From the NCBI RefSeq assembly GCF_029894425.1, contig NZ_JARXYJ010000001.1, positions 9,506,501 to 9,570,500 on the forward strand: a stretch of 64,000 nucleotides of DNA, given 5' to 3'. Numbering within the stretch: position 1 is the stretch's first letter; every line of letters begins with the position of its first letter. The notes below the pieces were generated by a model. That model saw only the letters and a list, made by a program, of their open reading frames with translations, had not been told where the DNA came from and searched no databases. Below are positions 24,494-32,734 of this stretch, piece by piece. Origin of the DNA: Streptomyces sp. SAI-127 (GTDB taxonomy: Bacteria; Actinomycetota; Actinomycetes; Streptomycetales; Streptomycetaceae). A program made the position numbers and the translations under genes.

Positions 24494-25507
24494 TCAGTCG
24501 TTGTCGGGCACCATCGAGACCACGACCTTGCCCGCCTTGGTGCGGCCCTGCTCGACGTACGCCATCGCCTCGAGCGTCTGGTCGAACGGGAAGGTGCTGT
24601 CGATGACCGGGCGGAGCTTCCCGCCGTCGTAGAGGGCGCCGAGCTTGCGCAGCTGGGAGCCGTTGGCCTGCATGAAGAAGAACTGGTAGCGCACGCCCAG
24701 CGCCTTCGCCTGCTTGCGGACCTTGCGGCTGAGCATGCTCATCACCAGGCCCAGGAACGAGGGGGCGCCCAGCTGCTTGGCGAAGCCGGGGTCCGGCGGG
24801 CCGACGACACTGATGGCCAGACCGCCGGGCTTCAGCACGGTCAGCGACTTCTCGAGGTTCGCTCCACCCACGGAGTCCAGCACCAGGTCGTAGCCGGACA
24901 GCATCTTCGAGAAGTCTTCTTTGGTGTAGTCGACGACGATGTCGGCGCCGAGGCTGCCGACCAGCTTCTCCGTGTCGGTGCTCGTGGTCGTGGCGACCGT
25001 GGCGCCGAGATGCTTGGCGAGCTGGATGACCGTCGAGCCGAGGCCACCGGCACCTGCGTGGATGAGCACCTTCTGCCCCGGCTGCACATGGGCCCGGTCG
25101 ACGAGGATCTGCCAGGCGGCCAGAGCCACCAGCGGCACGGCGGCTGCCTCCTGAAGAGTGAGGGAGTCCGGTTTGGGGGCGACATCGTCCATGTCGATCG
25201 CGATGAACTCCGCGAAGCCGCCGATCCGCAGGTCGCGCGGGCGGGCGTAGACCTCGTCGCCGACTTCGAAGCCGTGTACGGCGGAGCCGACCCGCGTCAC
25301 CACGCCGGCCACGTCGTGGCCGAGCACGAACGGACGTTTGTACTTCAGGAGCTGCTTGAACTCCCCGTTGCGGACCATTTTGTCCAGCGGATTGACACTG
25401 GCGGCGCTCACCCTGACCAGGACGTCGCGGTCTCCGACCGTGGGCTCGGGTACGTCAGCGGCGCGTGCGCCGTCCTTGCCGTACTTCTCGACGACGAAGG
25501 CCTTCAT
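24494..25507 (-). CDS. Zinc-free NADP-dependent MDR oxidoreductase (quinone oxidoreductase type)
   Basis: A 337-residue medium-chain reductase without zinc ligands: MKAFVVEKYGKDG, GHDVAGVVTRVGSAV, the nucleotide loop IHAGAGGLGSTVIQLAKHLGA, and a C-terminus ending GKVVVSMVPDND. Relatives reduce quinones or enones with NADPH. The ATG at 25507 follows AAAGGCGG and gives the family N-terminus. A CTGAGT-type box at 25622-25645 lies 115 bp upstream, beside an HxlR gene remnant, so an HxlR regulator is the likely controller. A paralogous module forms the N-terminal half of the fusion at 35873. Confidence 0.88.
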   Translation of the reverse strand: MKAFVVEKYGKDGARAADVPEPTVGDRDVLVRVSAASVNPLDKMVRNGEFKQLLKYKRPFVLGHDVAGVVTRVGSAVHGFEVGDEVYARPRDLRIGGFAEFIAIDMDDVAPKPDSLTLQEAAAVPLVALAAWQILVDRAHVQPGQKVLIHAGAGGLGSTVIQLAKHLGATVATTTSTDTEKLVGSLGADIVVDYTKEDFSKMLSGYDLVLDSVGGANLEKSLTVLKPGGLAISVVGPPDPGFAKQLGAPSFLGLVMSMLSRKVRKQAKALGVRYQFFFMQANGSQLRKLGALYDGGKLRPVIDSTFPFDQTLEAMAYVEQGRTKAGKVVVSMVPDND

Positions 25508-25621
25508 GCCCGGCCGCCTTTCTGTGTGGGTTTCCCGGTGTTCGATGTGATTCTTCGCGCAAGTCGACGTGCGCGCCCGTTCGCGTGCGGTCGGTTGGTG
25601 CGCCGACCATGACGCTACTTC

Positions 25622-25645
25622 TTGAGTATAGAAAAGTAAACTCAG
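25622..25645. promoter_or_regulatory. CTGAGT-type operator, copy 2
   Basis: TTGAGT and ACTCAG arms flank the same AGAAAAGTAA-type core as copy 1 (22 of 23 bases identical from 25623). It lies between the MDR gene and the HxlR remnant at 25655. Confidence 0.7.
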
Positions 25646-25654
25646 GTGAGTCGG

Positions 25655-25795
25655 GGTCACCGGGGATGGATCTGGTGCCGGCCGTGTCGGGCTGCCGCAG
25701 TGGGGCGACCGCTACCGTGCCGGCCCGGAGGGGTCGGCGGTCCTGGCGCGGCGTCGCGGGTGCGGTGCGCATGTCGGCGTCCAGATCCGCAGCAT
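25655..25795 (+). pseudogene. Remnant of an HxlR-family regulator gene
   Basis: From 25666 the DNA encodes MDLVPAV and then, after a one-base deletion, out-of-frame pieces. At DNA level about 130 bp match, at high identity, codons for the C-terminal third of the intact HxlR gene at 40163 (its MDLVPAVMGLLQWGDRY region, 40466-40590). The N-terminal HTH-coding part is absent and the match fades after about 25795. It sits just downstream of the 25622 operator, as the intact HxlR gene sits downstream of its own copy at 40121. It is a dead paralogue. Confidence 0.75.
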
Positions 25796-25888
25796 GTGCA
25801 CGGTGGGCCTTCCGTGGCCCAACGGCCGCTCAATCGCGTGGCGTTGGCCCCGGACGCATGGTCCGCGTCCCGGGTTCCGGGTTCCGGG

Positions 25889-26455
25889 TCAAGCATCGTG
25901 TGGTGCGGTCAGGGCTTCGTGGGTGGATGCCAGGATCTTCTCCGACAGTTCCGTGCCCGCCGTGGCCCGGGCGAGCAGGATCGCGCCGACCAGGGTGGCC
26001 ACCATGGGAAGGCCGTCGTCGGCGTCGGTGGACAGCCACGCGGCGAATTTCTCGACGCCCGCCGCGTACGTTTCGCGCACCTCCCCGGTCGTGGACTCGC
26101 GAGCCGTGTCCCCGGCGAATCCCGCGGTGGGGCAACCGGACCCGGGCTGGTCGCGGTGCTCGGGGGACAGGTAGTGGTCGATGAGGGCGCCGCGCGCGGT
26201 GTCGTGATCGCCCTGGGCCGCGTCGAACGACGCCAGGAGCTGGTCGAGGTCCCCGAACGCGGCCTGAGCCGCCTCGGCGATGAGTGCCTCCTTGGAGGCG
26301 AACTGCTTGTAGAAGCCGCCCGTGGTCAGCCCGATGGACTTCATCAGGTCGGCGACGCTGATGCCGTTGACGCCGCGCTCCCGGAAGAGCTGGGAGGCCG
26401 CGGCGACCGCGCGCCTGCGGTTCTCGAGCGCTTGTGCTTGCGAAACGCGACTCAT
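25889..26455 (-). CDS. TetR-family transcriptional regulator
   Basis: A 188-residue TetR protein. The HTH is RRRAVAAASQLFRERGVNGISVADLMKSIGLTTGGFYKQFASKEALI; the C-terminal domain ends ATLVGAILLARATAGTELSEKIL, of the TetR_C type seen next to SDR and oxidoreductase genes. Start: ATG at 26455, with AGGTGAG close upstream; a GTG one codon earlier is possible. Two matching dyads, at 26472 and 26554, lie between it and the divergent SDR, predicting repression of both promoters. Ligand unknown, perhaps an SDR or OYE substrate. Confidence 0.88.
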   Translation of the reverse strand: MSRVSQAQALENRRRAVAAASQLFRERGVNGISVADLMKSIGLTTGGFYKQFASKEALIAEAAQAAFGDLDQLLASFDAAQGDHDTARGALIDHYLSPEHRDQPGSGCPTAGFAGDTARESTTGEVRETYAAGVEKFAAWLSTDADDGLPMVATLVGAILLARATAGTELSEKILASTHEALTAPHDA

Positions 26456-26471
26456 CACTCACCTGCCACGT

Positions 26472-26491
26472 TAGATATCAAAGTGCATCTA
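26472..26491. promoter_or_regulatory. TAGAT-N10-ATCTA operator, copy 1
   Basis: TAGAT (26472-26476), ten bases, ATCTA (26487-26491), 17 bp before the TetR start. Same arms and spacing as copy 2. Confidence 0.65.
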
Positions 26492-26538
26492 TCGTATGCG
26501 AACTGCCGGGCGGTCGACCGCGCGGACGGCGTCGGGCG

Positions 26539-26575
26539 TTGACTGGATCTGTTTAGATACCTATCGTAATCTAAA
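26539..26575 (+). promoter_or_regulatory. Promoter of the SDR gene with TetR operator copy 2
   Basis: A -35-like TTGACT (26539-26544) and -10-like TATCGT (26562-26567) are 17 bp apart. The dyad TTTAGAT (26552-26558), ten bases, ATCTAAA (26569-26575) overlaps the -10, the expected place for repression. Confidence 0.65.
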
Positions 26576-26638
26576 GCGAGATCGGGGCCGAGGCCTCGGT
26601 CCCCACTCATCCGCCAGCCCAGAAATGAGATCCCACCC

Positions 26639-27430
26639 ATGACCACGCAGAACAAGACCGCTGTCGTCACCGGCGCATCCGCCGGCCTGGGCACCGCCTA
26701 CGCGCAGCGGCTTGCCGACCGGGGCTACGACCTGATCCTGGTGGCCCGGAACACTGCGCGGCTGGAGACGCTGGCGTCGGACATCCGCAGCCGCACGGGC
26801 CGCGCGGTGGACGTCGTCGCCGCCGACCTCACCGACGCGGCGCAGATCTCCGTGGTCGAGGAGCGCCTTCGGACCGACGAGAGCATCGAGATACTGATCA
26901 ACAACGCCGGCGGTGCGCTGCTCACGCCGCTGGCAGGCTCCGACGCGGCGGCCTACGAGGCGCTGATCAACCTCAATGTGACAGCGCTGACCAGGCTGAC
27001 CATCGCGGTCCTGCCGGGGCTGACGGCCCGCGGGCACGGCACCGTCGTGAACATCTCCTCCGCCATGGCCCTCAATGTCCTGCCCTTCAGTGCCGTCTAC
27101 AGCGGCACCAAGAGCTATGTGCTGACGTTCACCCAGGCCCTGCAGCAGGAACTCGCCGAGAGCCCCGTCAGGGTGCAGGCCGTGCTGCCGGGCGCTGTCC
27201 GCACGGAGCTCTGGGACGGCTCCGGCGTCGACCTCGAGGCGTTCCCCGACGAGTGGGTCATGAGCGTGGACGACGCCGTCGACGCGGCGCTCGCCGGCCT
27301 CGACGCCGGGGAGCCTGTCACCATCCCGTCCCTGCCGGAGATCAGCGACTGGGAGTCGTTCGAGAAGGCGCGTCAGGCACTCGTCCCGAACCTGTCCCGG
27401 AAGGTCCCGGCCGATCGCTACCGCGGCTGA
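26639..27430 (+). CDS. Short-chain dehydrogenase/reductase
   Basis: A 263-residue classical SDR: nucleotide motif TGASAGLG, INNAGG, catalytic NISSAMAL and YSGTKSY (Tyr-X-X-X-Lys). The C-terminal part (YVLTFTQALQQELAESPVRVQAVLPGAVRT) resembles the DltE/YqjQ-like branch, for which substrates are mostly unknown. Start: ATG at 26639; the leader is short of purines. Divergent from the TetR gene, with the operator over its -10. An old yellow enzyme follows 144 bp downstream on the same strand, so the two may be a reductive detoxification pair. Confidence 0.88.
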   Translation: MTTQNKTAVVTGASAGLGTAYAQRLADRGYDLILVARNTARLETLASDIRSRTGRAVDVVAADLTDAAQISVVEERLRTDESIEILINNAGGALLTPLAGSDAAAYEALINLNVTALTRLTIAVLPGLTARGHGTVVNISSAMALNVLPFSAVYSGTKSYVLTFTQALQQELAESPVRVQAVLPGAVRTELWDGSGVDLEAFPDEWVMSVDDAVDAALAGLDAGEPVTIPSLPEISDWESFEKARQALVPNLSRKVPADRYRG

Positions 27431-27574
27431 CAGCTACCGAGGTTGTCAGCTGTCGCGGCTGATAACCGCCGGCGACGGTCAGGTGCGCGACATCACCGCG
27501 TACGCGTTACTTCCCGCGGGGCAGGCTGCCCGCCACCCCGCAGCTCCCTGGCACCCTTACTTGAGGAAACACCC

Positions 27575-28636
27575 ATGCCGAACGCCCTGTGGAACCCGAT
27601 CGTCGCCGGGGAGTTCTCCCTGCCGCACCGACTGGCGATGGCCCCCATGACGCGGGACCGGTCCACCCCTGAAGGCGTACCCACCGAGCTGAACGCCGAG
27701 TACTACGCCCAGCGCGCCTCGCACGCCCTCATCATCACCGAGGGCACCCAGCCCAACGCCGACGGCCAGGGCTACCCGCTCACCCCCGGCATTTACACCG
27801 AGGAGCACATCGCCGGCTGGCGCAAGGTCACCGACGCCGTGCACAAGGCCGACGGACGCATCGTCATCCAGCTCATGCACGCCGGACGGATGTCCCACCC
27901 CGACAACACCCTCCACCACCGGCAGCCGGTCGCTCCCTCCCCGGTCCAGCCGGCGGGCACCATGTTCACCGCGTCCGGTCTCCAGGAGATGCCAGTGCCG
28001 CGAGAGCTGACCACCGAGGAGGTCGCCGCGGCGGTCGACGACTTCCGCCGCGCCGCAGCGGCCGCCGTCGCGGCAGGCGCCGACGGCGTCGAGATCCACG
28101 GCGCCAACGGCTACCTCGTGCACCAGTTCCTCGCCGACAACACCAACCAGCGCACCGACCAGTACGGCGGCTCCATCGACAACCGCATCCGCTTCGCCGT
28201 CGAGGTCGCCACCGCCGTGGCCGAGGAGATCGGCGCCGGCCGCACCGGCTTCCGGATCTCTCCCGGCAACCCGTTCAACGACATCGCGGAGAGCGACACC
28301 CACGAGCTGTACCCGGCACTCGTACGCGCCCTCGCCCCGCTCGACCTCGCCTACCTGCACATCGGCCACGGCGGCGACGACGCACTCCTGCACACCCTCC
28401 GCAAGCTGTGGCCGAACACCTTGGTCCTCAACCGGGCCGGCACCGACGTCGCCACCCGCGCCAAGGACATCGAGGACGGCCTCGCCGACATCGTCACCGT
28501 CGGCGTGCTGGCACTCGCCAACCCCGACCTGGTCGAGCGCGTACGCACCGGCGCGCCGCTGAACACCCCCGACCCCGCCACCTTCTACGGCGGCAGCGAG
28601 GCCGGCTACACCGACTACCCCACCCTCTCCGCCTGA
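27575..28636 (+). CDS. Old yellow enzyme family alkene reductase (NemA-like)
   Basis: A 353-residue FMN-dependent (beta/alpha)8 barrel reducing activated C=C bonds or nitro-esters with NAD(P)H. Motifs: LPHRLAMAPMTRDRS, QLMHAGRMSHPDN, GVEIHGANGYLVHQFL (substrate-binding His-X-X-Asn), QYGGSIDNRIRF, FRISPGNPFND, and the phosphate-binding VGVLALANPDLVERV. The ATG at 27575 follows GAGGAAA; an in-frame start at 27443 adds unlike residues. Followed by a clear terminator shared with the convergent HxlR gene. Likely function: detoxification of enones or quinones. Confidence 0.92.
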   Translation: MPNALWNPIVAGEFSLPHRLAMAPMTRDRSTPEGVPTELNAEYYAQRASHALIITEGTQPNADGQGYPLTPGIYTEEHIAGWRKVTDAVHKADGRIVIQLMHAGRMSHPDNTLHHRQPVAPSPVQPAGTMFTASGLQEMPVPRELTTEEVAAAVDDFRRAAAAAVAAGADGVEIHGANGYLVHQFLADNTNQRTDQYGGSIDNRIRFAVEVATAVAEEIGAGRTGFRISPGNPFNDIAESDTHELYPALVRALAPLDLAYLHIGHGGDDALLHTLRKLWPNTLVLNRAGTDVATRAKDIEDGLADIVTVGVLALANPDLVERVRTGAPLNTPDPATFYGGSEAGYTDYPTLSA

Positions 28637-28643
28637 CCGACGC

Positions 28644-28675
28644 GGCCATACCGGTCCTGGCCGACCGGTATGGCC
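28644..28675. terminator. Bidirectional terminator between OYE and HxlR genes
   Basis: GGCCATACCGGT (28644-28655) and ACCGGTATGGCC (28664-28675) form a perfect 12-bp stem with an 8-base loop, 8 bp after the OYE stop. Confidence 0.8.
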
Positions 28676-28723
28676 CCATGGGGGTACCACGTGTCTGAGC
28701 AGGCTGCTGTTGAACTGAGCGGC

Positions 28724-29221
28724 TCAGGACCGGAGGCGGGCGCCCTTTCCCAGCCGGGCGGTGACTTCGCGCGGAGTGAGGGCGGAGTGGTCCGCGGAGC
28801 ATTCGACGACGACACGGACCGGGGCTTCGCAGTCGGTGTGGCGGACGTCCAGGACAGGCCCCTCGGGGCCGAGGGCGTATGCCTCGCCCCACTGGGTCAG
28901 TGCCATCAGAACGGGCCACAGGTCCCAGCCCTTGCGGGTCAGGCGGTATTCGTTGCGGGGGCGGCTGCCAGGTTCCTGGTAGGGGACGGTCTTCAGGATG
29001 CCGGCCGAGGTCAGCTTGCGGAGGCGGTCGCTGAGCACGGCTTCCGAGAGGCCGATGTGGCGGTGGAAGTCGTCGAAGCGGCGGACGCCGTTGACTGCGT
29101 CACGCAGGATCAGCAGCGTCCATTTCTCCCCGATCACGTCGAGCGTGCGCTGGACGGGGCAGTTCTCCGTGCTCGCCTCAAGCCACTCCATCCCGCCATC
29201 GTAAGGGGCTGGCTTCTCCAT
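28724..29221 (-). CDS. HxlR-family transcriptional regulator
   Basis: A 165-residue winged-helix protein with the HxlR signature: CPVQRTLDVIGEKWTLLILRDAVNGVRRFDDF, LSDRLRKLTSAGIL and the wing PYQEPGSRPRNEYRLTRKG. The N-terminal Cys (ENCPV) is the position used for thiol or aldehyde sensing in several HxlR proteins (family knowledge). Start: ATG at 29221, or an internal ATG ten codons on; neither has a strong ribosome site. It diverges from the thioesterase at 29296; a TGACAGTCA site abuts its start and recurs before the paralogous thioesterase at 34186. Confidence 0.88.
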   Translation of the reverse strand: MEKPAPYDGGMEWLEASTENCPVQRTLDVIGEKWTLLILRDAVNGVRRFDDFHRHIGLSEAVLSDRLRKLTSAGILKTVPYQEPGSRPRNEYRLTRKGWDLWPVLMALTQWGEAYALGPEGPVLDVRHTDCEAPVRVVVECSADHSALTPREVTARLGKGARLRS

Positions 29222-29276
29222 TGACAGTCAGGTGAACAAAAGTCTAGCTTCGCTTGGAAAAGTCAGCTGACAGTCA
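29222..29276. promoter_or_regulatory. Two TGACAGTCA sites between HxlR and thioesterase
   Basis: TGACAGTCA at 29222-29230 and again at 29268-29276, the second overlapping the perfect palindrome GTCAGCTGAC (29262-29271). A third copy in the same context (TTGACAGTCAGGTG) lies at 34125-34138 before the second thioesterase. Confidence 0.6.
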
Positions 29277-29295
29277 GAGGGAAGGGCGCTGGACC

Positions 29296-29796
29296 GTGGG
29301 GCGAACGCGTACGTATCAATGGGACGATCCCGCGATCTCGGCGGAGGCCGCCGGACGCATGGCCGGTATCGACTTCCTGCGCGAGGTGCAGGCGGGCCGG
29401 CTTCCGAGGGCGCCGATCAGCCAGACCGTCGACTTCGCCCTGGACGAGGTGGAGCCCGGCAGGGCGGTCTTCTCGCTGACGCCGGGGGAGGAGCACTACA
29501 ACCCGATCGGCAGCATGCACGGCGGCGTCTTCGCCACGCTGCTCGACTCGGCGGCGGGCTGCGCCGTCCAGTCGCTCCTCCCGCAGGGGATGGCGTACAC
29601 CTCGCTCGACCTGACGGTGAAGTTCCTGCGTCGGGTCACCGTGGACACCGGCCCGGTGCGCGCCATCGGCACAGTCGTCAACAAGGGCCGCCAAACCGCC
29701 CTCGCACAGGCCCAGTTGGTCGACGCGAAGGACCGCATCCTCGCCCACGCCACCAGCAGCTGCATGCTCTTCCCGGTACCCGCCCCTCGGGTGTGA
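29296..29796 (+). CDS. PaaI-type hotdog thioesterase
   Basis: A 166-residue hotdog-fold protein: GEEHYNPIGSMHGGVFATLLDSAAGCAVQS contains the HGG and Asp of the PaaI thioesterase group, then GMAYTSLDLTVKFLRRV and KGRQTALAQAQLVDAKDRILAHATSSCML. It should hydrolyse an aromatic or medium-chain acyl-CoA. GTG at 29296 follows GAGGGAAGGG; a paralogue at 34186 starts at the same residue (VGRTRTY), which supports this choice. Divergent from an HxlR gene with shared TGACAGTCA sites. Substrate unknown. Confidence 0.88.
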   Translation: MGRTRTYQWDDPAISAEAAGRMAGIDFLREVQAGRLPRAPISQTVDFALDEVEPGRAVFSLTPGEEHYNPIGSMHGGVFATLLDSAAGCAVQSLLPQGMAYTSLDLTVKFLRRVTVDTGPVRAIGTVVNKGRQTALAQAQLVDAKDRILAHATSSCMLFPVPAPRV

Positions 29797-30608
29797 CTCC
29801 GCGGGTGGGGCCCTCGGTCCGCCGGGGGAGGACAGCCGGGACGCTGGAGGGTGCATCGGTATTCCGCTCGGCGGCGGCCCGCGGCCCCTGGCGCGGGTGG
29901 TGGTGTCGGCACCGGCCCGGTTGAGGACGATGAGCAGGTGGACGGGGCGCAAGGCTGACGAAACCTGGTGGTGGCAGGTTGTCCGGTCTTCACGTACCGG
30001 TTGATCTCGCACGGGACGACCGGGGCGCTGCCGTGGGGTGGGCTGCGGTTGGGAACAGCCGTAGCAGCGACTCTCGGCGCGCTGTTTCCGCGGCGGCGGG
30101 CGCGTCGGGGTCAAGCCTGTGGAGTCAGGCGGCGCGTTTGAGAGGTCAGCTCTTCCCGTTGTTTCATCCCGGAATGCGGAGTTGGTCCGGTGGATCCGCT
30201 CGACCGTCCGGCGTTTCATGCGGCCGTGGACTTCGCGCAGGTGTGAGTTGGCGGGGACGGCCTCCCGCCCATTGAGGCTCGAATCACCGCACACAATTCC
30301 CGCCGGCCGAGGCCGGCAGCATCATCGCCCGCCTGGTAGCGCACCGAACTCACGCCGGCCCGGCGCGCGTCTCCTGCAGCCGCGGCCCCCTGGTCGGACA
30401 GTCTGCTCGTCCGTCGGCGCTGGGCGTACCCGCTCATGCGCCCGATGGCGATCTCAGGTGATGTGTCAACTGTTCGTCATCCGTGCGCCACATTTCTCAG
30501 ATCTCTCTCGACTCGCCGGGTATGACCACTTGCCATTGGCTGACGATCGCCATATGGTCGTACGAACGTAAGGCATACGAACGTACTTCAAAACTCAGGG
30601 AGCTCGTG
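29797..30608. other. Long intergenic stretch (about 810 bp) without recognisable gene
   Basis: Frames of 70-150 residues exist on both strands, but none has a ribosome site plus a recognisable family. The 30440-30600 part turns AT-richer and holds the direct repeats before the SDR. A decayed gene is possible but I cannot name it. Confidence 0.4.
30561..30585. promoter_or_regulatory. Direct repeat of TACGAACGTA before the SDR
   Basis: TACGAACGTA occurs at 30561-30570 and 30576-30585; each is a near-palindrome and their centres are 15 bp apart. The second copy plus flank (ACTT, AA) resembles the region 24-40 bp before the SDR at 44588 (TACGACCGTA on the minus strand). TetR-type sites are likely. 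Confidence 0.6.
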
Positions 30609-31424
30609 ATGGCGACAACCCGGCCGGTAGTGCTCGTGACAGGTGCCTCTTCGGGGGTCGGCAAGGAGACGGCCCGTGCCTTCGCCGCGGCGGGCTTCGA
30701 GGTGATCGGAACCGCTCGCAACATCGCGCGGGTCACCGCGCCCGCCGGGGTGACCTACCTCGACCTCGACGTGACCAGCGACGAATCGGTCTCCTCCGTG
30801 GTCAAGCAGGTGATCGACCGGTTCGGGCGTATCGACGTCCTGGTCAACAACGCCGGCGTCGGCGCCAACGGCGCCGCCGAGGAGTTCTCCGTCGCCCGGA
30901 CCCAGGAGGTCTTCGACGTCAACGTCTACGGCATCATGCGGATGACCAAGGCGGTCCTGCCGCACATGCGCGCGCAACGGAGCGGGCGCGTCATCAACGT
31001 CTCCTCCCTCAGCGGGTTCGTCCCCAGTCCGTTCATGGCCATCTACACCTCCACCAAGCACGCGGTCGAGGGCTACTCCGGGTCGCTGGACCACGAGGTC
31101 CGCGAGCACGGCGTGCGGATCCTGCTCGTCGAGCCCGGCCCGATCAACACCCCGTTCGGGGACCACAGCGTGCAGGGCGACACCCCCCTGCCGCTCTACG
31201 CCTCGGGACGGCACACCTTCGACGAGGTGCTGGCGAAGAACACCAGCGGCGGCGACGACCCCGCCACCGTGGCCAAGGTGATCGTCGCGGCGGCCACCGA
31301 CCGCAACCCGAAACTGCGGCGCACCGCCGGCACGACGGCCGCCGGCATCAGCCTCTTCCACCGCGTCCTTCCGGCCCGGATCTTCGACCGCATCGTCCGC
31401 AGGTTCAACCGGATGCCGAACTGA
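30609..31424 (+). CDS. Short-chain dehydrogenase/reductase
   Basis: A 271-residue SDR: TGASSGVG at residues about 11-18, a short beta2 region with RNIARVTAPAG, LVNNAGVGANG, NVSSLSGF and the catalytic YTSTKHAVEGYS. The branch (HEVREHGVRILLVEPGPINTPFG) is common in actinomycetes with mostly unknown oxidoreductase roles. The ATG at 30609 follows AGGGAG; an open frame from 30483 has no family likeness. Upstream TACGAACGTA repeats predict TetR control. Two TetR genes lie 1.3 and 2.1 kb downstream. Confidence 0.88.
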   Translation: MATTRPVVLVTGASSGVGKETARAFAAAGFEVIGTARNIARVTAPAGVTYLDLDVTSDESVSSVVKQVIDRFGRIDVLVNNAGVGANGAAEEFSVARTQEVFDVNVYGIMRMTKAVLPHMRAQRSGRVINVSSLSGFVPSPFMAIYTSTKHAVEGYSGSLDHEVREHGVRILLVEPGPINTPFGDHSVQGDTPLPLYASGRHTFDEVLAKNTSGGDDPATVAKVIVAAATDRNPKLRRTAGTTAAGISLFHRVLPARIFDRIVRRFNRMPN

Positions 31425-31592
31425 CCCCCACCTCTCTCGCCTGCCCGCACCCGTCCGAAAACGGCGGCGTGTCTTGCAAGAACAACCGTCTGCCCGCCTG
31501 GCATCCCGGTCCGGCTTCAGGGGCGCCATACCGCCCGAGCCTCCTCGAAAAAGTCCATTGATCAGCCACTCGTTGAGTCACCCAGGAGAGTC

Positions 31593-32675
31593 ATGCAGCA
31601 GCAACAGCAGCACACGGCCCGGCGCAGTACATCCAGCGCAAGGCGTTTTCTGAGGAGGAACGTCGGCATCGCGCTGGCGGTCACCGCGACGGCGGCCGTC
31701 CTGGTCTCGGCGCCGTCCGCGTCCGCATGGACGGGAGGCTCGTACGGCGGGTCCGTGGTCACCGACGTACGGACCGCGGCGACGTTCGACTTCGCCGCCG
31801 GCGAGATCCCCGAGAACATCACCGCCAACCCCGACGGCTCGGTGACCCTGTCCATGCTCGGCAGCTGTGCGGTGTGCGAGCGCACCCATGGGCCGGAGCT
31901 GATGCGTATCTCCCCGTCCGGTGAGCGCTCGGTGCTCGTCACCGGACAGGTGGGTGAGGCGATAAGCGGCAACGCCCGCGGCGGTGACGGCACCGTCTTC
32001 TACGCGTTGTGGGCCCCGGGCAACGCGGCCAGGAACGGCGTGTACAGGCTGCTCGGCGACGGCACGCCGCAGCGCGTCGCCGCTCTGCCCGCCGACTCGG
32101 GTCCCAACGGGCTGGCCGTCGACCCGGCCACGGGCACCCTCTACATCGCGGACAGCCTCAAGGGCATCGTCTGGTCCGTTCCGGTCTCGGGCGGATCGGC
32201 GACGCCGTGGCTCACCGACGCCGCTCTCGCGCCGGTACCGACCGAGGCCCTGCCGATCGGCGCCAACGGGCTCAGGTTCCACAACGGCGCCCTGTGGATC
32301 AGCAACTTCAACAAGGGCACCCTGCTGCGCGTACCGATCACCCCCGCCGGCGCGCCCGGACCGATCCGCCAGGTCGCGGGCGGCCTTCCCAACATCGACG
32401 ACCTCAGCTTCCTGACGCCCTTCTCCGATGTGGTGTTCGCCGCGCAGAACGGCTCCTCCTCGAACAACGGCCCGGACAGGGTCGTGGTCATCTACCCCAA
32501 TGGTACCTACAAGCCCGTCCTGACCAGCGCGGACGGCCTCGCCTCGCCCTCCGCGACTGCGGTGCGCGGCGACCGGCTGTACATCACCGACGGCGGCGTC
32601 CCCGAGCCCCACGACCCGAAACTGCAGACCGCCAGGATCAACTTCCCCGCACTCCTCGCGGGTGCGGCCCACTGA
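31593..32675 (+). CDS. Secreted SMP-30/NHL-like beta-propeller protein
   Basis: A 360-residue exported protein. The signal peptide spans about 1-46: an Arg-rich n-region with RRFLRR, possibly Tat, a hydrophobic stretch, and a cleavage site after ASA-WTGG. The mature part has propeller-like repeats (NGLAVDPATGTLYIADSLKGIVW, NGLRFHNGALWISNFNKG, LYITDGGVPEP) as in SMP-30/gluconolactonase and NHL proteins. It may be a lactonase or a binding protein; no metal ligands can be fixed by eye. The ATG at 31593 follows AGGAGA. The TetR gene at 32735 starts 59 bp downstream on the same strand. Confidence 0.82.
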   Translation: MQQQQQHTARRSTSSARRFLRRNVGIALAVTATAAVLVSAPSASAWTGGSYGGSVVTDVRTAATFDFAAGEIPENITANPDGSVTLSMLGSCAVCERTHGPELMRISPSGERSVLVTGQVGEAISGNARGGDGTVFYALWAPGNAARNGVYRLLGDGTPQRVAALPADSGPNGLAVDPATGTLYIADSLKGIVWSVPVSGGSATPWLTDAALAPVPTEALPIGANGLRFHNGALWISNFNKGTLLRVPITPAGAPGPIRQVAGGLPNIDDLSFLTPFSDVVFAAQNGSSSNNGPDRVVVIYPNGTYKPVLTSADGLASPSATAVRGDRLYITDGGVPEPHDPKLQTARINFPALLAGAAH

Positions 32676-32734
32676 CCGACCAGGACGGCAGCCGGGCACC
32701 CGCCCCGGCTGCCGCCGCGATGGAGGAACGCATC

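Noticed and set aside
30119..30571. A 150-codon frame in the long gap before the 30609 SDR
   Set aside because: No ribosome site, no recognisable motif, and it runs into the promoter repeats.
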